Source: Planctomycetota bacterium (GTDB taxonomy: Bacteria > Planctomycetota > Phycisphaerae > Sedimentisphaerales > Anaerobacaceae). Taken from it: a stretch of DNA of 57,127 nucleotides. The DNA is taken from contig JACNGQ010000233.1 in the NCBI GenBank assembly GCA_014384025.1, positions 1 to 57,127 on the forward strand, read 5' to 3'. How positions within the stretch are numbered: position 1 is the stretch's first letter; every line of letters starts with the position of its first letter. The notes under the pieces are model-generated. The model saw only the letters and a list, made by a program, of their open reading frames with translations. It searched no databases and was not told where the DNA came from. Positions 51,968 to 57,127 of the stretch are shown here, one piece after another. Position numbers and translations under genes: made by a program.

Positions 51968-54619
51968 TTATTCCCACAGAACAGTAAACGAATCTGCCTC
52001 TGCTCCAAAGACCTGAGAGACCTGCAGGCCATTTGCCTGGGAGGTATAGAAAATGCGGCCGTTTGATACAATTGCGCTCACACATTCCCTCGCATCCACA
52101 CAGGGTCCGGAAGAGACCAGTTTGTTACCATCTGAAGTATCAATTAGATCCATATTGGCTCCGATTATATAAGGCTCTGATAAAGTGAATCGCGTGCAGG
52201 CATAACCTTTGTCGAAGACAGATAGGATTTTTCCTGTATCTTTGTCTAACAGATAGCTCGGTTTACCTGTAGAAGCATGTGTGAAGAGAAAATTCTGTCC
52301 AATCGTAATCACATTAACAGCCTTGGCAACCGGCTCTGACCGCCATATTAATGAGCCATTCTCGGCATCCAGAGAAAGGACATAACGGTTTTCTGTTCCT
52401 TCGTTGGGCTGATTATACCCACCCAGATACAGACGCCCATCTTTTGCGGAAACGGTACAGCCGGCGGTAACATAATACTTCGTCGTCAGCCAAATGACCT
52501 GGCCGGTCATCGGATTAATAGCTGCCGTCAGACCTTTTGCCTTGGGTTTGCCTTCCTTTGTTTTAGAAGCATATCCAAAGAAAGTTGAATAATAAAGCGT
52601 CTCGCCCATAAGACATACACCGGAATCATTACCGCCGGAGCCGAATTGTGAAAAATCGATTGTCCAAACCTCTTTTCCGGTATTGATGTCCCATGCCCGT
52701 ATGAGGGGTTTATTGTCTTTGGGGTAGTAGGGATTATTATGGCCGTAAATCCAGCTCATTACCTCAACTCCATCATTGGCTTCTACCGGCTTCCCCTTGT
52801 GCACATAAGCTTTTTCTGTTCCCTGTGGTGCATACCTGCCCGATCCAAAAGAATAAATTGCAAAGTTATTATGTATGATTGGCGGTTGTTGCCGGCTCCA
52901 GCTTGGTGAGCCTGTAAATGGTGCATCCCAAAGCAGCTCTCCCGTCTTGGCATCCAGGCAGCGCAGACTGGATTTCTTCATCCCTGCTTGAGGGATTAAT
53001 AGCTGTTCTTTATGGTAAATTGGACTGGTAAAGGAGACATGCACACCAGGCCAGTACCGCCGCCACAATAGTCTGCCTGTTTCCTGTTCAACAGCAAAAA
53101 TCTGGCCCTCAGAGGTATGAGTGTACATCCGGCCTCCACCGCAGACCGGAATATGTTTGAAAGTGCCCTCATAGCGCCGAATCCATTTGATTTTGAAAGG
53201 AGGTTTGAGACCCTGATTATTTGCATTTGTACTTGCCAAGTCACCGTAGTTAGTGAACCAATCGTATTTCGAGTCGGCGAGTTTGCTTGTTAGTGGACTT
53301 CTAATTTTACATAGCTGTAGGTCTTTGAACGGCAGTGGCGCTTTACCTTTTTGTCCCAGGATATACAGATAACCATCCTCACAACCGAAATAAATCCGAC
53401 CATCGCAAACTGCTACCGGGGCAGAAATTGCTTTCCCGAAAGCCGTCTTAAATGACCAGAGTTCACCACTTCCGGACAGTGGGACAACATAAAGATTCCC
53501 ATCCAGACCGCCATATACTCCCGTATCGCCAAGAAGAATCGGCGGAGCTATAGATGGATATCCTCCAAGATACTGAGTTTCTCCTTGGCCGGGTGAATGT
53601 TTGCAGAATCCAAAACCCTCTTCCGGGCGGCATCGGTAAACATCTCGACCACGAATGCTAACCGAGCAAAAGCTCAGCAGTCCCGGCCTATTTATCTCCG
53701 TGAGCGTGCCGGGGACATAATCTGTTTTTACTTTACCGTTAAGAAGCTGTATTATCTCGACTCTGCCTGTATTATCTCGTCGATGCCACTGCCGATATAT
53801 AAGCCCGTCTTCGCTTATACTTAATCCGAATGTGGATGGTTTCTCCGAACCTGCATAGGACGGTACGGTTGCCATTCCTTTAATCTCAACATTACTTCCT
53901 TTATCTTCCATGCAGACCGCAGAGCCGCCTGCAGGAATAACAAGCATTTTGCCATATGCCGCCAAATTACTTGAACAACAGAATTGGTCACGCCATGTTA
54001 CCCTTTCCGCCTTATATTTATACCATTCTTCACCACTCCAGCGATTACCGTTGAACTTAAGAATCTCCTTAACGAAATCCCAAACCCAGCAAATTGTGCC
54101 ATCAGGCTCAAGGGCATAGACTTGTGAGCCGAGCGTGGCGAAATATACTCGGCCATTGAAAACTACAGGGGTACTCAGGATTGGCTCACCGCAGGCGATT
54201 TCTTTGACTACGTCTCCGCTAAATTTATCAAGTACGTAGTAAGATCCGGCCATTGTGCCGAAGTGAAGATAGCACCCTGCAATGGCCGGCGATGATACGT
54301 TATTGCAGTTGACTCTGCCCCCTTGGCTTCGGAATTTCCAGATGACATTCGTCGTAGCAGCATCGAGGCAAAAAGCAACTCCTGATCCGTCCACAACATA
54401 AACACGTCCATCTTCCACTACTGGAGCAGTAAAGATAGCATCAGTTAGCGGAATCGCACCAATAAGACCAAGAGGGGTAGTCACACTTCTATCGGGAACA
54501 TTGCCCGAATGCCCGGAATCATATTTAAATTGCAGCCAGTTCTCTCCGGCGGATGCCGTTAGAGCCAATATCAAATTAAGAACTATAAGCAGTATTATAT
54601 TTGTTTTTGGAGTTCTCAT
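51968..54619 (-). CDS. Large exported PQQ-type double beta-propeller protein
   Basis: An 883-residue protein with a signal peptide (NIILLIVLNLILALTASAG, residues 7-25). The mature part starts NWLQFKYDSGHSGNVPDRS. Blade motifs run through the whole length: VYVVDGSGVAFCLDAAT, FATLGSQVYALEPDG, GGLDGNLYVVPLSG, SLRCLDAKTGELLW, AINPMTGQVIW, VLSLDAENGSLIW. The number of blades fits two propellers of about 400 residues each, the first ending near residue 425. There are many cysteines for an exported protein. No PQQ enzyme active site was seen. Function unknown; a binding or scaffold role is likely. It precedes a Tat-type sugar isomerase gene's end by about 70 bases and is followed by an esterase gene. 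Confidence 0.75.
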   Translation of the reverse strand: MRTPKTNIILLIVLNLILALTASAGENWLQFKYDSGHSGNVPDRSVTTPLGLIGAIPLTDAIFTAPVVEDGRVYVVDGSGVAFCLDAATTNVIWKFRSQGGRVNCNNVSSPAIAGCYLHFGTMAGSYYVLDKFSGDVVKEIACGEPILSTPVVFNGRVYFATLGSQVYALEPDGTICWVWDFVKEILKFNGNRWSGEEWYKYKAERVTWRDQFCCSSNLAAYGKMLVIPAGGSAVCMEDKGSNVEIKGMATVPSYAGSEKPSTFGLSISEDGLIYRQWHRRDNTGRVEIIQLLNGKVKTDYVPGTLTEINRPGLLSFCSVSIRGRDVYRCRPEEGFGFCKHSPGQGETQYLGGYPSIAPPILLGDTGVYGGLDGNLYVVPLSGSGELWSFKTAFGKAISAPVAVCDGRIYFGCEDGYLYILGQKGKAPLPFKDLQLCKIRSPLTSKLADSKYDWFTNYGDLASTNANNQGLKPPFKIKWIRRYEGTFKHIPVCGGGRMYTHTSEGQIFAVEQETGRLLWRRYWPGVHVSFTSPIYHKEQLLIPQAGMKKSSLRCLDAKTGELLWDAPFTGSPSWSRQQPPIIHNNFAIYSFGSGRYAPQGTEKAYVHKGKPVEANDGVEVMSWIYGHNNPYYPKDNKPLIRAWDINTGKEVWTIDFSQFGSGGNDSGVCLMGETLYYSTFFGYASKTKEGKPKAKGLTAAINPMTGQVIWLTTKYYVTAGCTVSAKDGRLYLGGYNQPNEGTENRYVLSLDAENGSLIWRSEPVAKAVNVITIGQNFLFTHASTGKPSYLLDKDTGKILSVFDKGYACTRFTLSEPYIIGANMDLIDTSDGNKLVSSGPCVDARECVSAIVSNGRIFYTSQANGLQVSQVFGAEADSFTVLWE

Positions 54620-54690
54620 AATTTATATTCTCCTTCTCAATTCATGTTTGAAGATTTGCCATAGTTACCAAAATTCATTTAGCCTCGCTG

Positions 54691-55644
54691 TTAAATCAAT
54701 GTGCTTTCGATTTGTTTCAGAGTCTTCATTGATTCTTCAGCGATCCTTTTGCCACCGGGTGAAAAATCAAATACTTCGAGAGATATCCACTTATCATATC
54801 TTAAATCCTTAAGGGCCTGAAAGGCCTTCACATAATCATTCACCGCTGTTCCTGTACCGAGATATTTACCGCTCATTTCCTGGACATGAATGTGATGAAT
54901 ATACTTGTAGTATTTTCGCAGCAGGACATCAAAAGGCTCCGTTTCATCAACAGTATTACTAAAATCAAACATTATTTGGATTGCCGGATGATTGACTTGT
55001 TTGGCCAGCTTCAGGGCTTCTGCTAAGGTATTAACGACATCAGTTGTGCGTTTACCTAAAGGTTCGATAAGTATTTTAATGCCGCGTTGCTGAGCATGAT
55101 CGGCAACTGTTACAAGGTTTTCAGCAAAATACTTTTTAGCCTCTTCAATAGAAATGTTCTTTGTATTACGTTGTTTCGGAGAACCAAAAATCATATAAGA
55201 TCCGTCGAGGTCACCACAAAAGTCGATAAGTTCGTGAAAATAAGTGATGGTTTTTTTAGCGACAGCAGCATCAGGTGTAGTAAAGTGCAATCCTTTTGGC
55301 GGCGGGGCCAATAGCCAATGAAGGCCGGCGCATTCGATGCCGACACTTCTCATGACCGAAACCATCTCGTTTCGCCTTGCTGGGTTTATTTCGCCCACAC
55401 CTTCCTTAACCAGAGTAAACGCCGCGATTTCAATTCCCTTATACTCGGCATTACTTACGATTTGACATTGTTCTGCCCAACTTAATTCAGCCATGCTCTC
55501 ATTGCACATGGCATATCTAAAATCACTCCAACCAGAAGGCGAAACTTCTTTATTATGGCAACTAAGCGTCAATCCACTCAAAGCTGCACCACCTAATATA
55601 CTCCCTGATGTTTTGATGAAATCTCTCCGGCTACAATTTGACAT
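54691..55644 (-). CDS. Exported sugar-phosphate isomerase/epimerase-like TIM barrel
   Basis: A 317-residue protein starting at the ATG at 55644, behind an AAAGGAAAG box, with the Tat motif SRRDFIKTSG and a lipobox-like LTLSC near residue 28. The xylose-isomerase-like barrel shows the usual metal set: Glu in ILIEPLGKR, Asp in IMFDFSNT, His in HHIHVQEM and Glu in ISLEVFDF. It probably isomerises or epimerises a sugar outside the cytoplasm. Full length. A possible promoter lies at 55744-55772. It is transcribed towards the large propeller gene, with 71 bases between them. Confidence 0.8.
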   Translation of the reverse strand: MSNCSRRDFIKTSGSILGGAALSGLTLSCHNKEVSPSGWSDFRYAMCNESMAELSWAEQCQIVSNAEYKGIEIAAFTLVKEGVGEINPARRNEMVSVMRSVGIECAGLHWLLAPPPKGLHFTTPDAAVAKKTITYFHELIDFCGDLDGSYMIFGSPKQRNTKNISIEEAKKYFAENLVTVADHAQQRGIKILIEPLGKRTTDVVNTLAEALKLAKQVNHPAIQIMFDFSNTVDETEPFDVLLRKYYKYIHHIHVQEMSGKYLGTGTAVNDYVKAFQALKDLRYDKWISLEVFDFSPGGKRIAEESMKTLKQIESTLI

Positions 55645-55743
55645 GAACTTTCCTTTGTGTGACATCACATCAATCCTCAAAATATGTTTTCCTACACAAT
55701 ACAGTAATGTGCAGACATTCTCCTGTCACTTATTTTGGCTTTG

Positions 55744-55772
55744 ATTATACCGCAAAACCAGGATAATTGAAA
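55744..55772 (-). promoter_or_regulatory. Possible promoter of the isomerase gene
   Basis: On the minus strand TATAAT (55749-55744) is a perfect -10 box; TTTCAA (55772-55767) at 17 bases is a weak -35 box. The leader would be about 95 bases. Confidence 0.35.
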
Positions 55773-56166
55773 TAGTAGTTTTAATTGGTTTATCTGTTCG
55801 ATAAGTCGGGGAAAGCTGAGGATTGGCGAACAAAATTGCCACAAACAGAAGCTACACAACAGTGGCCAGTCACCACTAAAAAAGTCCCATTTTCATAAGT
55901 TGTAAAATTCCAGAATTATTCAAAAATTTTGATGTCTAATCGGATTAAATATCCGGATGAAATGAAACCTAAGTATCCAGAGGTCTTTATTAAAATCTCC
56001 GCTCTTATGAAAAAAAAGTTGGCAATAAATCTAATTTGAAAAAACGATTCACAAAAATTGTTTCGATAGTGAGAGCAGAATAATGAGTCTCAGGCAAAGC
56101 CCCCCCCACAAAGGCGCTCTACCCCCCCCTTGTTGTTTTGACTTTGCTGACTTCAAGTCTTGTGAG
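55773..56166. other. Gene-free region with two C-runs
   Basis: AT-rich sequence with no recognised gene. Two runs of eight C (about 56100-56107 and 56122-56129) separated by 14 bases stand out in otherwise AT-rich sequence, just before the integrase-type remnant. No hairpin of note was found. Confidence 0.4.
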
Positions 56167-56370
56167 TTACTTAGCTTCTTTGTTATGGATTCGGATTAAG
56201 GTTCTGATGGTGGCTTTCGTATCTTCTGGCAGTTTCGGTCAGACCTTGATAAGTTCTCCTAATTCGGGGTATTTCTGCAAGGTTTTGTCCAAGCTGATGG
56301 ACAAGGCAGGATTGCTGTTTTCTGAAAGCTCTTTATTTATTAGGGCAAGACTGTGAACATATTGCCACCA
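56167..56370 (-). pseudogene. Remnant of a recombinase-type C-terminal tail with an in-frame TGA
   Basis: On the minus strand from 56370 the frame reads WWQYVHSLALINKELSENSN and then LQKYPELGELIKV-stop-PKLPEDTKATIRTLI, ending in TAA at 56167-56169. The stop is TGA exactly where these tails have tryptophan (VWPKLPE), a one-base change from TGG. Tails of this kind follow tyrosine recombinases and related small proteins in planctomycete genomes, as I recall. No catalytic part is present, so it is a relic. Confidence 0.4.
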
Positions 56371-56375
56371 CTAGC

Positions 56376-57125
56376 CTAAAGAGTCTCCAGTACTAAAACA
56401 GCGCCATCAAAACCGGCATCCCCAAATGTATAATAACCATTTAGAGGACCTGTGAGCATAAAGGTTACATAGTTATCGAACAAATCTTGCGACCAGTCGT
56501 GCTGGTTAATATCAACATCAGTTGTTATCCATGTCCAGCCGTCATGATTGAAATTGATTACAGATATCAGTTCGGTTACCTCTTTAGGAACATCATAGTC
56601 CGGGTCGTGTTGCCATGTGAAAGCCCAGTCGTCATCCGGGTCGTACCATAGCGTTCTTTGGGTGGTGGCGTTGTCGGCAAAGTCACGCATACGAACTGTG
56701 AAGGTTGCCGATACAATCTGTTCCGAATCGGGTATTTCAGTAATATCGAAACAGTACCAAGTCTGTTCATTACCTATCTGAGCTATCGTATCTGCATGAT
56801 CACCCACAGGATTTTCCCCAACCCAATCAGCTATTTGAGGCTGGGAGAACTGGAACGCTTCTATCGAGTAGGTCTTAGTAACAGCAGGAGGTGTCGTATC
56901 GGAACCTTCAACTAATATATTATCGAAGTTACTGCCTGCATTTCCCCAGCTGTATAACGCTATTGTCCCCGATGAAAAGCTGCCGTCGTTTACCGAGAAG
57001 ACCGGGCTGCCGTCTATAGAGACATTCAATAAGCTGCCCTGGGCGGAAATCTTAACCTGATAACTCTTGCCCGTAACATACGGAACGGAATCTTGTGCCA
57101 GGATGGTAAATTGACCGTTAACACA
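56376..57125 (-). CDS. C-terminal part of a large exported lectin-like protein, 5' end beyond the window
   Basis: The frame is open to the right edge; about 249 residues are visible, ending at the TAG at 56376-56378. The first part, with SYQVKISAQGSLLNVSIDG, DGSFSSGTIALYSWGNAGSNF and FDNILVEG (given as separate short blocks), is a concanavalin/laminin-G-type beta-sandwich that commonly binds glycan. After a Thr-rich linker follows an unrecognised beta-rich domain with aromatic and acidic motifs (YDPDDDWAFTWQHDPDYD), likely calcium-binding. No anchor or sorting signal was found at the end (LVLETL). Probably secreted; the signal peptide and any catalytic domain would lie outside the window. Confidence 0.7.
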   Translation of the reverse strand, partial: CVNGQFTILAQDSVPYVTGKSYQVKISAQGSLLNVSIDGSPVFSVNDGSFSSGTIALYSWGNAGSNFDNILVEGSDTTPPAVTKTYSIEAFQFSQPQIADWVGENPVGDHADTIAQIGNEQTWYCFDITEIPDSEQIVSATFTVRMRDFADNATTQRTLWYDPDDDWAFTWQHDPDYDVPKEVTELISVINFNHDGWTWITTDVDINQHDWSQDLFDNYVTFMLTGPLNGYYTFGDAGFDGAVLVLETL

Positions 57126-57127
57126 TT

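Noticed and set aside
1-57127. CRISPR arrays, tRNA or rRNA genes
   Set aside because: No regularly spaced short repeats, cloverleaf-like folds or conserved rRNA blocks were found in any gap.

Overview
The window looks like a piece of a Planctomycetes chromosome or metagenome contig, most likely from the Phycisphaerae/Sedimentisphaerales side. This rests on style, not on a marker gene. There are many exported proteins with twin-arginine (RRDFIK-type) leaders. There are PQQ-type beta-propeller proteins, Gfo/Idh and TIM-barrel sugar enzymes with signal peptides, a pseudopilin with the FLDGHVG tail, and a very large set of sugar-acid genes. GC content is moderate. No rRNA, tRNA or CRISPR array was seen, and no intact transcription regulator.

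Layout. 1-3.0 kb: a compact + strand set (thioesterase fragment, metallo-beta-lactamase-fold hydrolase, DUF169 protein, pyruvoyl-dependent arginine decarboxylase) followed by a decayed gene and a small unknown. 3.1-7.8 kb: a patchy stretch with a radical SAM protein that seems to start at ATT, a duplicated gene start, membrane and lipoprotein-like unknowns, an exported TrmO-fold protein, a NifU/IscU-like scaffold and the tail of a metal ABC permease. 7.9-13.0 kb: a GC-rich PQQ-propeller protein, then two methyltransferase-fold proteins that carry export signals, and a pseudopilin. 13.3-19.1 kb (minus): a two-partner secretion pair, the exoprotein TpsA with two identical 162-bp blocks and its transporter TpsB. 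19.6-20.9 kb: a decayed recombinase-type HTH remnant and a dead IS630-family element with recognisable inverted repeats.

21.3-45.0 kb is the metabolic heart: a uronate/aldarate locus. One minus-strand operon behind a good sigma70-type promoter at 29602-29630 encodes an exported TIM-barrel-like protein, an HpcH/HpaI aldolase, a mandelate-racemase-type dehydratase, a GntP permease, a glucarate-dehydratase-type enzyme and a split UxaA dehydratase. Upstream of it lie UxaE (tagaturonate/fructuronate epimerase), an SDR, an iron alcohol dehydrogenase and a LarA-type nickel racemase. On the + strand follow an unusual Nramp-like transporter, a second SDR, an exported mutarotase, a Tat-exported Gfo/Idh oxidoreductase, a Tat-type isomerase and a second GntP permease. 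GarR (tartronate semialdehyde reductase) and a transaldolase-family protein close the locus. Together they can take aldarates to pyruvate plus tartronate semialdehyde and then glycerate, and uronates or aldonates towards KDG. Uronate isomerase, KDG kinase and KDPG aldolase are not in the window.

45.0-50.6 kb is a scar zone: an internally deleted IS1182-type transposase abuts a 2-oxoacid decarboxylase without its N-terminal domain, and after an M23 peptidase/PKD protein lies the 3' part of a heparinase II/III lyase. 50.6-57.1 kb (minus): an exported esterase, a very large PQQ propeller protein, a Tat-type sugar isomerase, a dead integrase-type tail, and the 3' end of a large exported lectin-like protein that runs off the window.
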